Position numbers and translations under genes: made by a program
Part shown: piece by piece, positions 31,763 to 44,241 of the stretch
Numbering within the stretch: position 1 is the stretch's first letter
How the letters are laid out: the number at the start of each line of letters is the position of its first letter
From: Acanthamoeba sp. SK_2022b
Taxonomy: Eukaryota; Discosea; Longamoebia; Acanthamoebidae
Assembly (NCBI GenBank): GCA_027943245.1
Contig: JANDJZ010000060.1
Span: forward strand, 1 to 64,000
Direction: 5' to 3'
DNA: 64,000 nt
Notes under the pieces: generated by a model
What the model was told of the DNA's origin: nothing
Databases searched by the model: none
The model's input: only the letters and a program-made list of their open reading frames with translations

Positions 31763-34700
31763 TTACTCCATCTCCACCAACAGATCGCCGGCGGTCATAG
31801 ATTCGCCCTGCTTCGCGACGATTCGCTTGACCTTGCCGTCGGAGGGGGCCGACACCACGGTTTCCATCTTCATGGCCGACAGGACGAGCAAGGGCTGCCC
31901 CTTCTTCACCTCCTGCCCGTCCTTCACCTTGATGCCCACGATGGAGCCTGGCATGGGCGCTCCGACCAGCTTCTTGTTCTGAGCATCGGCCTTCTCCCGC
32001 GACTTGCCCGCGCTGGCCTGACCGCCTGCATGCTTATCGGTGGCCTTCTTGTCCTCCACAAATACCGATCGCGGTTGGCCGTTGAGCTCGAAGAACAACT
32101 CGCGCTTGTGGTCGGCGTTGGGCGCGCCCACGGCCTTGAGCATGATGTGGAGGGACTTGCCCGGCTCGATATCGGCCTTGATCTCCTCCCCGATCTCGGG
32201 TCCGGTGAGGTAGTTTCGAGTGGGCAGCGACGACACGTTGCCGTACAGCCGCTTGAAGTCCATGTACTCGTCAAACACCTTGGCGCGCAAAAGAACGCAC
32301 ACTCTGAGTTTGCTTGCGCGTGATTGCCAAAATTAGAACCAGCGCAGGTGGAGAAATGGGCACCTTGGGATACTGCGCAGCGCTGAGCACGTCGAGTTCG
32401 CTGATGTGATACTTGCCGTGCTTCTCGACGAGCTCCCGCTTCAGCTTATGGAAATCGAGTGGCGGCAGCGACTCGCCAGCACGGCCGTTTACCGACTGCT
32501 TGCCCTTGAGCACCTTGGTGCGCAGCGGCTCGGGGAAGCCGCCCGGTGGCTGGCCAATCATGCCCTCGAAGTACTCCACCACGGATGACGGGAAATCGAG
32601 CTCCTCGGCCTTCTCCAGAAGGGTCTCCTCGTTCAGGTTGTTCTGCACCATGAACTGGGCCAGGTCTCCCACGACCTTGGAGCTCGGCGTCACCTTAACG
32701 ATGTCGCCCAGCAGCCTGACCAACGCCAAAAAGAAGAAGTTCGGTAAGGCTTGTGGCTTGCGAATCGCCCTCACACCAATGGACGCGATGGGCTAACCTG
32801 TTGGCCTGCGCGTAAGCCTTCTTGATCGACGGCCACTGGTGGGCGAGGCCGAGCGAGTAGGCCTGGAAGTGGAGATTGGTGTACTGGCCGCCCGGAATCT
32901 CGTGCTCGTACACGTCGGAGCTGCCTGCACGCCCCCCCCCACGCCATGCCGCAAAAAAGACTCGGTCAGGCACAGGCAGGGAGGCCTTCCAGTGGACTGA
33001 TCCGTACCGGCCTTCATGGTTGTAGTGCACTCGAACGGCGCGTAGAGCGTGCGAGCCTGCTCCCAGTAGTTGTTGATCGGATACAGCTGGTCCATCTTCA
33101 AACCGGTGTCGTGAGGCGTGCCCTGCGGAGTTCAACATCCACAAGGTGAGTCAGCGATGAACGGGAGAGAAGGGAGGAAAAGGGAGGAAGAGCGGACCCT
33201 GAGGGAAGCGACGAGGGCGCCCAATGAGGGCTGCGAAGTCATTCCCGACATGGAGTCGATGGCAGCGTCGACGACGTCCGCACCGGATTCGGCGCATGCC
33301 ACCATGGCCGCAACACCGGCGCCCGAGGTGTCGTGAGTGTGCACGTGGATCGGCACATCGGGGAACTTCTCTCGTAGAGTGCCGATCAGGAGGCGCGCCG
33401 CTTGCGGAGTCAAAAGGCCAGCCTGCGAGTGAGTGAGCACAAACGGGTCAGTGATCGTCGCGCGCAACAGCACACTAACCACAGGGTTGAAGGCCTAGCG
33501 CACCATGTCCTTGATGCAGAGAACGTGGATGTTCCTCTTCACGAGCTTCTCGGCAAAGTCGACGTAGTAGTCGAGATTGTACTTGTAGTCCTTGTCGGTG
33601 AGCCCGCGCGTGACGTCGCCCGTGTAGCAGATGGCCGCTTCGACGATGCCGCCGGCATTGCCAACCGCATCGATACCTGCAACATCACCACCGCAGCCGT
33701 CAGTGGGGTTCGCCGAGGATCGCGAGCGCTCGTCGAGAGGGCGAGCGGTACCGAGCTCCATGTTGGGGAAGTAGTTGAGGGAGTCGAACACGCGGAACAC
33801 GTCGATTCCGTTGGTCTTGGCCTCGCGGCAGAACCTGTGTACGACGTTGTCGGGGTAGTTGGTGTAGCCCACGGCGTTGGCTCCGCGCAGGAGCATCTGG
33901 AAAGGAATGTTGGGAATGGCCTCGCGCAGCTGCTGCAGCCGCTCCCACGGACACTCGCGCAGGAAACGCAGCGCCACGTCGAACGTGGCCCCGCCCCACA
34001 TCTCCAAACTGAACACGCCCAGGCAGACGCGGTGAGCGATGATGGCCGAGCGGGAGGAACGTGCTTCATTGTTCATTGGTGCGGATGCGGCGTACCTGTA
34101 AAGGGGCGCCATGAGGTGGGCTGTGGCGGGCGCGATGGCGAGGAGGTCCTTGGTTCTCACGCGCGTGGCCAGCAGCGACTGATGCGCGTCGCGCATGGTC
34201 GTGTCGGTGAGCAGGAGGGACTTGTGGGCGCGCACAGCCTTGGCGAACTCCTTAGGGCCCTTCTCCAGATAGATGCTGCGCCATCCCTGCGGCGGGTCGA
34301 CTATCACGACCATGCTGGTGAGTCCCCTAGAGAGGTGGCCACAAAAGGAAGGGGCGAGATGCCGGTACCGTGTGGCACGTCGGGCGCCAGAGGAGAGATG
34401 TTGGCCGGCTTGTTGGCCGTGCCGAGCGGGGTGAGCGGCCCGTTAACGCGCACGTTGGCCAGGAAGTTGAGGAGCTTCGACGCGCGGTTCTGAGTTTCGT
34501 GGAACTGGAACAGCTCCGGAACGGTGTCGATGAAGCTCGTGTTCACGCCGCCGGCCAGGAACTTGGGGTGGGACAGCACGTTGAGAAGGAAGGGAACGTT
34601 GTTCTTCACGCCGCGGATTCTGAACTCGTTCAGGGATCGCTGAAGCTTCTTGGCGGCCTCCTCATGGGTTCTGGCCTTACCTGCGCCCATGAACCATGGA

Positions 34701-35131
34701 GGACAACCGGCCGTGATCAGCACCGCGCCATCATCGGTTGGGATTGGGGCAGTTCAGTCGTACCGGTCACCTTGACGAGGAGCGAGTCGTAGTAGGGCGA
34801 GATGGTGGCGCCAGAGTAGCTGTTTCCGCCATCGAGCCGGATGCCCATTCCCTCGCCCGTGCGGAAGACGTCGATGCGGCCGACGTCGGGGCGGAAGTTG
34901 TGGTAGGGGTCCTCGGTGGTGACGCGGCACTGGATGGCGGCGCCGTTGACGTGGATCTTGTCCTGGGTGAGGCCCAGGTCGCGGAGGGTGAGACCCTCGG
35001 CGATCCGGATCTGCGACTGCACGAGATCCACGCCAGTGATCTCCTCGGTGACCGTGTGCTCCACCTGCAGGCGTGCATTCACTTCGATGAAGTAGTGGCG
35101 ACCTGTAATTCGAAGGCATCAGCAACACGCA

Positions 35132-35199
<68 letters not shown>

Positions 35200-36986
35200 C
35201 AAGTAGGGGAGTTGTAGTAAGAGAGAAGAAGACATACCCTGCTCGTCCACAAGGAACTCCACGGTGCCGGCGTTCTCGTATCCAGCGTAGGCCGCCAGCT
35301 TGACAGCGTCCTCAAACAGCTTCTGTCGGATCTCCTGGGCCAAGACTGCCAGGCAACAGCTAAGGTCATCGCGCCGTGATGGGTTGATAGAGACGGCAGC
35401 GGAGCGTACATGGGGCCGGGGCCACTTCGACGACCTTTTGGTGCCTTCTCTGCACTGAGCAGTCCCTCTCGTGCAGGTGTACGACCTGACCCGTACGATC
35501 ACCAAGGATTTGAACCTATGTCCGATTGGTTGTCGCGTGTCACACACAAGATAAGTTTGCCAACGAGTCGATGGCATGTAATAGGCGAGAGAAGTGGTGC
35601 GCACCTCGATGTGGCGCGGGTTCTGGACGAAGCGCTCGATGAACATGGAGCCGTTGCCAAACGCAGACTTGGCCTCGGAGGTGGCGCGCTCAAACGAGTC
35701 GTGTAGCTCCTCGCGGGCGTGCACAACGCGCATGCCGCGGCCACCTCCGCCGAAGGCTGCCTTCAGAATTACCGGGAAGCCAAACTGTCATGGAGTTCGG
35801 GTCCACCTCGGGTTAGCAGCTGTTCGATTCATAACGCCTGCGCGATTTACCTTATTACAGAACGCCTCCGCTTCCTCGACTGTGGACACGGGAGCATCTG
35901 TGCCGGGCACAACCTTGAGACGTGTGCACGGAGAGAGAGATCAACATTTTGACTGCGCCTCTACGCCGCGTGGCAATTAGATGCGAGGCTTACCTGCACT
36001 CCGGCCTCAATGGCCATCTTGCGGGCGAAGACCTTGTCTCCCATCGAGCGCACGACTTCTGGCGCGGGTCCAATGAATCGGATATCGTTCTCCAGACATG
36101 CCTGAGGTGCAGATCACGGTCAGCCGACCACAGTCAGTGGAAGTGAGGCCGGTCAGGTTTTACCTGGGCAAAGTCGCCGCTCTCTGAGAGGAAGCCGTAG
36201 CCCGGATGGATGGCGTCGGCCTCTACTTCCTTGGCAACTCGTACCATCTCGGGGATGCTGAGGTAGGCCTCCACGGGGCCCATGCCCTTGCCGACCTGGT
36301 ACGATTCGTCGGCCTTCTGCCTGTGAAGCGCTGTACACAACAACGTGAGGCTGTGCGTGAGGCACGCACGCGGTTCGTTGCTTGTCTCGCGCAGCTGCCA
36401 CAAGCCATAGAGCGGAAGATGGTCGAGTGCCCGCACATTTTTCGTCTTGGTGAGAGTACACGCCAACGGTGCGGATGCCCAGCTCCGTGCCGGCACGCAT
36501 CACTCGGATGGCGATCTCGCCTGACCCCCGCACACGCCATCAGTCACGCTCCACCCCTACCTCACGCTCCCTACCCCACGTTTTTTTTTTATTTACGCAT
36601 TTATTTTATTAATTGTAACAAAAATTGCTTATTAATGCTGATGAATTTTCTTTTCGCTGACTCTTCGTTCATCTTCGTTCTTTTTGAGCGTGTCGTTTTG
36701 TCTGGCGTGGAAATGTCGTTGGGGGCAGAGTGTGGGGGTTGGGAAAGGGAGAGGTACCTCGGTTGGCCACGAGCAGCTTGTGGATAGGGCGGTAGGGCAG
36801 CTTGGACTTGGTGAGCTTTGTGGGCGTGGAAGAAGCCGAAGCAAAGTGTCTACGGCCCCACGCTGTCTGGACGAACGGCGAACCACACGCCACCGCTGGA
36901 GAGGCGGCCGTGGTGGGCAGCGAGGCCGTCACCAGCGCTGCGTGCTGTCCGCCACCACGTCTAGCAAAGCGAAGCATTGTAACCAA
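31763..36986 (-). CDS. PC: Pyruvate carboxylase, mitochondrial
   Basis: Biotin enzyme that carboxylates pyruvate to oxaloacetate with ATP and bicarbonate. The start at 36986 or 36977 gives an Arg/Ala/Ser-rich presequence ([10 protein letters not shown]...), typical of mitochondrial import. The biotin carboxylase domain runs from HKLLVANR (about 36750) through [16 protein letters not shown], the ATP-grasp loop [11 protein letters not shown] (about 35730) and [15 protein letters not shown] (about 35060). The carboxyltransferase domain includes [17 protein letters not shown] (about 34165-34215), [10 protein letters not shown] and HVHTHDTSG (about 33330). The biotin-carrier end has SAMKMETV with the biotinyl Lys codon at 31868-31870, and finishes at LLVEME. 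All parts of the single-chain enzyme are present. There are many introns, one with a long AC/GT microsatellite. It is divergent from the GNL3 gene. Confidence 0.96.
35133..35195 (-). repeat. (AC)n microsatellite in a pyruvate carboxylase intron
   Basis: 63-base perfect tract. On the coding strand it is GT, a few tens of bases upstream of the acceptor of the exon that begins near [12 protein letters not shown]. Confidence 0.97.
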
Positions 36987-37415
36987 CTAAAGTTGTGGGG
37001 TGAAGGCGATGTGTGAGGTGCGTGAGTGCGTGGCGTGTGTGCAGGTGAAGACAATATCAACAATGCACGAAGGCGAGATAAGGGAAGATAGAGGGTGCTG
37101 AGGGCCCAATGGCTGTGCGGGCGGTCCCAAAACGGGTAGTCCCAGCGCTAGGACCAGCTGACCTTGTTCCCCCATCCCAAATGTCCTGGGAATGACCAAC
37201 CCTGTCACCCCTCTGGGACAGCCGGATGTGCGACGAATCGCCCAAAATTCTGGTTGATTTTCGAAATTGTTTTAAACACGTTTTGTAATCGTTTCATAAT
37301 CCACGCGGAGCTTCTGGTTTCTTTCCTGTACGGGTTCTTTTTCCTGTTGGGTTTGATTGTTCGTCTCCGTTCTTTTCTTGGCCAAGATTCGTGACGTCGC
37401 GATCAGAATCTAAAG
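36987..37415. promoter_or_regulatory. Divergent promoter region between pyruvate carboxylase and GNL3
   Basis: 429 bases between the two start codons. No TATA box stands out. A CRE-like TGACGTCG occurs at 37392-37399, about 16 bases before the GNL3 ATG and so probably in its leader. Otherwise I see nothing specific. Confidence 0.5.
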
Positions 37416-40004
37416 ATGAAGGGAAAGAGTACGTTCACCTCTGGTGTATGGCGTGCTTGTTTTGATTCTGCGCATTTGCCGGCAACTGACACCACTTCCC
37501 TGTAAATCACTTTAGAGAGGGCCAGTAAGCGTCTCACGCTCAAGAAGAAGTACAAGATCCTGCGCAAGGTGCGCGAACACAAGAGGAAAGTCCGGAAGTC
37601 TGACAAGCAGAGTACGTTCCTCTTGTTCTTGGCCAGGAGGGATTAAATTCGGAATTATCAAATTTTTGCCGATTTGTCCGTCAAGCGTGAGATTGTAAAT
37701 TTGGCTTGATATCAAATCATTTTTCTACTTCATCACAGACAAGAAGAAGGAGAAGGAGCCCGGAATCCCCAATGGTTATCCTTTCAAGGCCGAAGCCCTT
37801 GCGGCGCTCGAGCAGATGAAGCTGCACGCAGAGGCAGAGAAGGAGCGCGAGAAGCTGCAGCGCGCCAAGCTGTTGCAGGCCAAGCGACAGCAGGCCATTG
37901 AGAAGCAGCGTAAGGCGCAGGAGGAGCTCAGACTCAAGCAGGAAAAGTTCGAACTCCGTGGTACGCTGAGCCGTATTCCTTTGCCCCGCCGCGTTTGCTC
38001 GTGCCAGTGTGCGAGCCCATGCTCACCCGTTTCGGTGAGTCCAGGCTCGAAGCGAAAGATCTACGGGCGGTGCAGGGACGTGGCCGAAGAGGCCGACATC
38101 ATCGTCGAGGTACAATACAAGAATCCTTCTCTTTGTCCTCAATGCTATGATATGGTTTCGTTGACGGTGCGTCTCCTCGTCAATCGATGATCAGGTCCTC
38201 GACGCTCGCGATCCTCTCGGCTGTATTTCGCCCGAGGTGGAGAAGTGGATCCGATTCAACTACCCCGACAAACTCTTTGTGCGCCTGCTCAACAAGATCG
38301 GTAAGGCTCCCCATATCCGTTTCTTGCGCCATCACGCTGTGCGCGTGCGTGCGCGCGGTTGCTCTGCCATCAGCTGATGGTCAATCGGATGGACTGGTGG
38401 ATGGATACTACCAGATCTGGTGCCCAAGGAGATAGTGCCCAGGTGGCTTTCCTTCCTGCGAAGTGAGCAGCCGGCCCTGGCGTTCAAGTGCCCCGTCAAG
38501 AAGAAGGAGAAGAGGACGCGCAAGCGCTTGCCGATCGTGTCGGGTATTGTTCATGATTCCTCGTTTTCTCTTTGCTCTGGCGTCCATCGTGTTCTAAAGC
38601 CGCTGCTGCGCTCACGCGTCCCTGTGTTCGCTTTGAAATTCAGAGCCCGTCACGCACCGACTCACACCACACATGTGCCTGGGCCTCGACAACCTGGTGC
38701 AGCTGTGCAAGAACTACGCGGCAACTTTTGCCGACAGCCGAACCGTGACCCTCGGTATCGTGGGCTGGCCTGGCGTCGGCAAGTCGTCGCTCCTCACACA
38801 GCTCAAAACGCTCCAGGACAAGACCCTCGAGTCCGAGGAGGGCGAGGTACCTCCCCCCACGGGATTCGCTCTGCTTCTGCGGCTCCCGATGCGCGCCCCT
38901 TGCCCACCGCTCTTGCTCACGCCGACCGGCACGGCGTATGACCAGGATTTCTACATCGCCACCAATGTGCGAGTGCTGGACTACGTGGGTCTTGTGATTC
39001 CCTCGTCCGAAGTGTCGCCCATCGAGCTGGCCCTTAGGAGCTGCCTTCCGGCCGACAATGTCCCTAACCCGTTCGGCGCTGGTATTGTGCCCTCTTTGTC
39101 TTCATCTCTCTGTGCAGTGAAGTACCGCTGTTGCTGACTTGTTTCCGCTCGTCTCCAGCCGAGAAGATTTTGAGCCGAGTGAGCAAGGAGCAGATGCTGG
39201 AGACCTACAAGCTCAGCATGTTCGCCAACACGCGCGAGTTCCTCGAGCTGTTCGCCAAGAAGGGCGGAAAGCAGGCCAAGGTGCGCAGGCTCTCTCTTTC
39301 TCTTTCTCTCTCTCTCTCTGCCACTCCATCGCTGTCATCCCTCGCAGGCCTGCTGACCGCATGCCGTGTGCGGACGCACACAGGGAGGCAAGCCGGACAT
39401 GACCGGAGCGGCGAAGCAGTTGATCAGGGACTGGACGCTGGGCAAGATCAAGTTCTTCACTGAGCCGCCGGCCACCACCTCCACCTCGACGACGTCGAGC
39501 GGCGACTGGCAGACCAAGGTCAAGATGGCCGAGCTGCAGGCCGCGGAGGAGGCCAAGATCTTCCCGCTCCTCAAGAGCGGCACCCTGCAGTCGTTCACCA
39601 GCTACGGCGACGCCCAGGTGTTCAACCGCCGGGTGGAGGTCAAGTTTTTGAACTTCCTCGAGGGCCGAGAGATGGAGGAGGCGGAGGATGGCGACGAAAT
39701 GGATGAGGTCAACGGCGAAGAGGAAGAGGATGACAATGAGGACGAGGAAGAGGAAGAGGATGACGAAGAGGACAAAAAGGGAAAGGGCAAGGCCAAGCAG
39801 ACGACGAAGTCGAGAAAGGCCAAGGAGGCGGCCAAGGGCGCAATGGCGCTGGAGGGCGACTTTGACTTCGCCACCGACTTTGTGGCTACCAGCGACGTCG
39901 CCGGCGGAATCGCCGGTCCCGACGACGAGGAGGACGACGACGACTACGAGGAAGACGACGAGGAGGGCGAGGAGGGCGAGGAAGACGAGGAGGACACCGA
40001 CTAG
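37416..40004 (+). CDS. GNL3: Nucleostemin/GNL3-type nucleolar GTPase
   Basis: Circularly permuted GTPase of the YlqF/YawG class, needed in nucleoli for large-ribosomal-subunit maturation. The start at 37416 gives MKGK, then an intron and a basic region (RLTLKKKYKILRKVREHKRK). A coiled coil follows (37800-37960, EKEREKLQRAKLLQAKRQQA). GTPase motifs come in permuted order: the DARDPLG loop (about 38202), NKID built across an intron (about 38300/38415), P-loop GWPGVGKSS (about 38764-38790), then VLDYVGLVIPS, which holds the switch-II/G3 position where DxPG is expected. The C-terminus (39690-40004) is strongly acidic with Lys-rich patches, as in nucleolar proteins. About nine exons. The G3 motif (DYVG) is less canonical than the rest. 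Confidence 0.92.
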
Positions 40005-40021
40005 CTCCCCTTTCATGCAGA

Positions 40022-40027
40022 AATAAA
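40022..40027 (+). terminator. Polyadenylation signal AATAAA after GNL3
   Basis: AATAAA 18 bases after the GNL3 stop, and about 120 bases before the next gene's ATG. Confidence 0.6.
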
Positions 40028-40144
40028 GTTTGCCGTCGTGCAACGAAACTCCATCGAGCGATGGTTTCGGTGGAATTTAGAGAGCAGGAGAGAAAGCGCC
40101 TCACCGATTTTCAACCCATCGGGGTCGTCCGATAAGATCCCAAG

Positions 40145-40808
40145 ATGGAGGCGAAGCAGCAACTCATTTCTCAGTTTCAGGGGCTCACGGGCACCGACGC
40201 GGAGACCAGCAGACACCTTCTGGAGTCAAACAACTGGAATGTTGAGGTTCGTGTTTCATTTCTCCCAATCGAGCAAAGATTTCAAATTGAATGTCAACGA
40301 TTAGGCAGCGATTGGTGCGTTCTTCGATGGAGGAGCGCGCGCAACACCTCAGCCAAGGCCGACGCCGGCACCAAAGGCACCTTCGTCACAGCAGCAGCGA
40401 CAAACTAGCTCGGTGATGGACAAGATCGCGACGATCTCGGGTGATGTGGACGAGCTCGAGAGGAAGAGGGGCGTGCTGGCTGACGCGATAGATGAACTGC
40501 CCACTGCACCACGACAGGACACGAAGAAGCGAGCCGATGCGCTGCGGAAGAGCTGCCTGCTGAGCATCGAAGAGCTGATGCGACGGCTTGAGGCTCTGGA
40601 CGGCTTGAGCGTCGGTGGTGAGCAGGGAGCTCGGGGTGCACGCAAGGAGCTCGTGAACAGGTGCCCTTCCCACTTTGTCAGTCGCCTCGCGTCCTCCCTT
40701 TCGAGGCTGACCCAGGTCTCGCTGGCGCTCTGCAGGATTCAGCGGGTTATGGGCAGCTACGACGAGCTGAAGGACAAACGCTTGCCTGCCGTGTTGGCCA
40801 GCCTTTGA
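40145..40808 (+). CDS. Small UBA-like plus BAG-domain protein
   Basis: Three exons (40145-40246, 40305-40660, 40736-40808); both joins keep frame, giving about 176 residues. Residues 1-43 (QLISQFQGLTGTDAETSRHL, then NNWNVEAAIGAFFDGG) match the UBA-like fold seen at the start of p47/UBX-type ubiquitin adaptors. A Pro/Gln-rich linker follows. The C-terminal 110 residues look like a BAG domain, ending RKELVNRIQRVMGSYDEL, the helix that in BAG proteins contacts the HSP70 ATPase domain. It is therefore probably an HSP70 nucleotide-exchange co-chaperone that also binds ubiquitin; the pairing is inference. No signal peptide or membrane segment. Confidence 0.8.
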
Positions 40809-41014
40809 AAACACCTCTCGCTGGTGATCAATTCGTCACCAATGATGCTAGATAGGGCTGGTTGTGGTTTGGTTAGCGCTAGGCCCAACCGTGCAAACCC
40901 CTCATGTACGCATGACCTGGCCTAGTCCGTGATCGTATCGGAACGGCGTGTTTATGTCCGAGACAGGAGGTAAATACAAAGAGAAAGAGAGAGAGAGAGA
41001 GGAGGGTGGTGGAA

Positions 41015-42813
41015 TTAGAAGGGCGCAGTGACGGACTGGGCCGAACCGCCGTTGACGATGAACTGAAGCGACGACGTGCACGGCGTGCCGTTGGCCGGGG
41101 AGAAGGTCCACAGGTTGGCGGTCCAGCCGGGGGTCATGTCGACGAAGCCCTGGCCGTTACCGCAGTCAATCTTGACCGAGGTCGAGCCCGGAATGGTGAC
41201 GGCCATCCACCAGCCGCTCGAGCCGCTGGCAAAGGTGATGTCGCCCGAGGGAGTCGAGGAGGTCTGCGCAACGGGGGAGCTCGAGGGCGAGGCAGCGGCC
41301 GCAGGAGAGGCGGAGGTCTGCGCCGCGGGGGTGGCCGAAGCCTGGGCCGCGGGCGATGGCGACGCGGCGGTGGTGCCGCCATTGATGCAAACCTGGCCGA
41401 CCGAGTTGACGGCGAACTTGGTGGGCGACGACACGAGGCCGGCGAGCATGGTGAGCTTGTCGCTGACGGGCGTTGCCCAGTCGTCCTGGAGGAGACCGCC
41501 GGTGTCGCCGCTGTCCGGGTTGAGGCACCAGAAGAACTGGTCGGTCATGCCCTTCGAGAGCAGGTAGGTCTTGAGCGCGTTCATCCACTGGGCGTCCTTG
41601 CCGCTGTAGGGACCGCCCCACTCGCCGAGCACCATCGCACGACCCGTGGTCGACGGAATAAAGCCTGGTAGAGGAGAGGTGAGCCTCGCCGAAGAAGAGA
41701 ATAGGGAGGGTCAGTGGGGGGGGGGTGAGGTCTCACGAACCAAAGTGGGCGTCCCAGATGGCGGGCATGTTGGCGGGGAAGTTGCCGGCGCTGAAGTAGG
41801 GCTGGCCATACACGTTGGGCCCGTAGACGTGCGGGCTGTACACGAGCTTGTTCGGGTTGTTGAGCGCCACAGGGTTGGTCTTGGCGCCCTGTGTAATCAC
41901 GCGTGTGTGGTAGCGAGTGAGTATTGACAGACAAGCACGAAGCGGTTAAGGAGGGGGGGGGCAGAGGTGGTAACGTACGATGACGTCCTCACCGTAGAAG
42001 CAAGCGTCAGCGCAGGCGGGAGAGTTAGCGACGCCCTCGACGAAGATGAGGAAACGGTCGCTCACGCTGCTCGCGATGGCATTGCCAATGCGGGCGGCAG
42101 CCTTGTCCCAGTCGGTGTTGGCGTTGCCGGTGCCCCAGGTGGCGGCGTAGGGCTCGTTCTTGAGGTCGGCGGCGATCACGTTCCACTGATCCTTGTAGCG
42201 CTGCAGGATCTTGGTCCAGCCAGAGATGACCTTGGACTCGGGGTTGTTGCCGTTGTACCACAGGGAGTCCGAGGCGTAGGAGTCGGGCGAGAAGGAGTGG
42301 AGGTCGAGCATGATCACGATACCGCGCGCGGCCGCGGCCTGGATGATCTTGTCCAGCACCTGAAGCGAGCTCAGGCCCTGCAGATCCGAGTTGGCGCCGT
42401 AGTTGATGCTGCCGGGAGAGGCATCGTTGATGGCCAGGTCCAAGTAGAAGGGCAGCTGCGCACGATTGTCACGTCAAACGAGTTCGCCAAGTTAGGAGAG
42501 AGCGGATATAGAGGGGGTTGCCATGAGGAGCGCTGAGGAGGTTTACCCGGATGGCGTTGAAGCCGTTGTTGGCGAGGAAGTCGAGGAAGAACGTGTAGCT
42601 TTGGGACCACAGACCGTGGACCACGTTGTTGGAGGTCTCGAAACCGAACCAAGAGGCACCCTTGAGCTTGAAGCTGTTGCCATTGACCCACAGCTCGCCC
42701 TGCTCCGACGTGAAGTTGAGGGAGCTCGGGGCGTAGCAGCTCTGGGCGAGCGAGGGCAGCACCAGACAGCCCAACACCACCACCAAAGTCACCGCGCACA
42801 ATCGAATACTCAT
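41015..42813 (-). CDS. Secreted glycoside hydrolase family 5 cellulase with C-terminal module
   Basis: Start at 42813 gives a signal peptide (MSIRLCAVTLVVVLGCLVLP, cut probably near SLAQ). Four exons. GH5 landmarks: LKGASWFGFET near the N-terminus, MLDLHSFSPDS, acid/base Glu in LKNEPYA (about 42150), YSPHVYGP (about 41825) and nucleophile Glu in VLGEWGGP (about 41615-41635). Then follows an Ala/Ser/Pro/Thr/Gln linker (about 41265-41375) and a C-terminal domain of about 75 residues (41015-41250) with SSGWWMAVTIPG, which looks like a carbohydrate-binding module but which I cannot assign. The likely substrate is beta-1,4-glucan, such as bacterial or plant cellulose or the organism's own cyst wall; which of these is unknown. 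Catalytic residues are intact. Confidence 0.92.
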
Positions 42814-43349
42814 CCTGCTGGGCGAGAGGGCAAGGTCAGTCAGTGTGAGCCTTTGTGAAGCGTCTCTGTTGGGTAGAGTTCAAGTGCGTCGAACCTGAGG
42901 TTTCGATTTGTTGTAGAAGTAGAAGGTGCGGTGGCAGAGTGAAGAATGGACTGTGGAGGGAGGGGTACTTATGGCCGTACATCGGAGTGCGCTTCCCCCT
43001 CCATGTTGGTCCTACACTCCGTCATTAGGGACTTACTGATGAGAAAACTAATTAATGGTCCCACTGGCGCAGAGATCAACCGGTGCGGGCCAACCAATGG
43101 CGTGGCTCCCAAAATCTGGAGCGCAAAACCAGTGGTCGCGGAGAGTGGGGTGTTGCTCCAGTGCCGCCACGAGAAGAGCCCCGCACTCGCGACAGCCCCG
43201 AGCTCCGTGCGAGACGACGCCCGAGAGGGCCCGGGTCGCAAGACGCGGTCAAGAATGGCCCATGACCGGGAGGGGCGTGACAATGGGCGTCACTCAGCTG
43301 TCACTCTATTCACAACCCGTGGGCTGGGACCAGCGGACCCAAGGACCGG
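42814..43349 (-). other. Intergenic region upstream of the cellulase gene
   Basis: No supported gene. It holds the cellulase promoter and the 3' end of the oligoribonuclease gene. CCAAT occurs at 43091-43095. No clear TATA box. Short open frames in both directions have no recognisable domain. Confidence 0.5.
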
Positions 43350-44225
43350 TCACTGAGGGCCCTCAGCGCTTGCCCCGACCCGGGGCACGAAGATGTGCTC
43401 GCGATAGAACTGCAGCTCCTTGATGCTCTCCTTGATGTCCTCCAGCGCGCGATGGGAGCCCGCCTTTGGTGGCGCCTTGGCAAAGGTCTCGGGGTACCAC
43501 CGCCGGCACAGCTCCTTCACAGTGCTCACGTCCTGGAGCGGATGCATCATGTGAGACCAGAGACTCGCAAGAGAAGAGCTTCATCATTCGAGAAGGCGTC
43601 GGCTGAGTGTACCATGATGCGGTAGTGGAGGTGACCCATGAACCTGGGCATGTAGACCTGAAGGAAGCCTTTATCGGCGTGCACCGTGTTGCCGGCCAAG
43701 ATGGCCGCGCCAGGTTGCGTGTAGGTCTCCACAAATCGCAGCATTCGCTCCTCTGCTTCCTCCACCGAGATCTTGCTCTCGCGGCACGCCTGTCCGTGGC
43801 ACTAAACGATTAATTTTATGCTGAGAGGTTGCCCATCTCTTCAATCGAGATACCTGCGTAAGGCCGCTGGCCCCGTGGTGAGTCTTGCACCAATCATTCA
43901 TCGTGTCTAGCACTTCGTCGGGTTGGTGAATCACCAAATCATCGGTCTACGTACGTACAGATTCGATCAGCCTGGCGCTCAAAATTTGGTCAATGAGAAG
44001 GGTGGTAAGCACCTCAGCAACGATGTTGAGATCGGCATCGGTGATGAGGCAGGCCATCTCCATGATGTGATCCTTGCGGGTGTCAAGGCCGGTCATTTCG
44101 AGATCCACCCACACCAGAGCATCCTTGACCTTAGGTGTTGCGGCACGAGCTTCTTCCATGATTCGAATTAGACGTCGCATACACGCTCTTCGCGATCTGC
44201 GTTTTGGACCAAAGTTTTGGTACAA
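43350..44225 (-). CDS. REXO2: Oligoribonuclease (REXO2/Orn family)
   Basis: DEDDh 3'-5' exonuclease that removes very short RNA oligomers (2-5 nt), in mitochondria and cytosol in other eukaryotes. Exon 1 has [12 protein letters not shown] with the first Asp and Glu (about 44105-44140), then [21 protein letters not shown]. Later exons give [39 protein letters not shown] (Asp) and [11 protein letters not shown] (the His and last Asp, about 43440), and the stop at 43350. The set is complete and of normal length, about 190-205 residues. The start may be 44225, giving an Arg-rich N-terminus that could be mitochondrial, or 44180. Its 5' end faces the DNA-PKcs gene about 80-130 bases away. Confidence 0.93.
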
Positions 44226-44241
44226 AATGAAGATAGTTCAG

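Noticed and set aside
31359..31982. 207-codon + strand open frame before and across the pyruvate carboxylase end
   Set aside because: Its second half is antisense to the biotin-carrier exon and the first half has no recognisable domain.
35495..35520. Possible tRNA B box (GGTTCAAATCC) on the minus strand inside a pyruvate carboxylase intron
   Set aside because: No matching A box, cloverleaf stems or acceptor pairing could be formed around it, so it is probably chance.
42946..43423. Short + strand open frames upstream of the cellulase gene
   Set aside because: No domain, no splice partners and an unremarkable composition; treated as intergenic.
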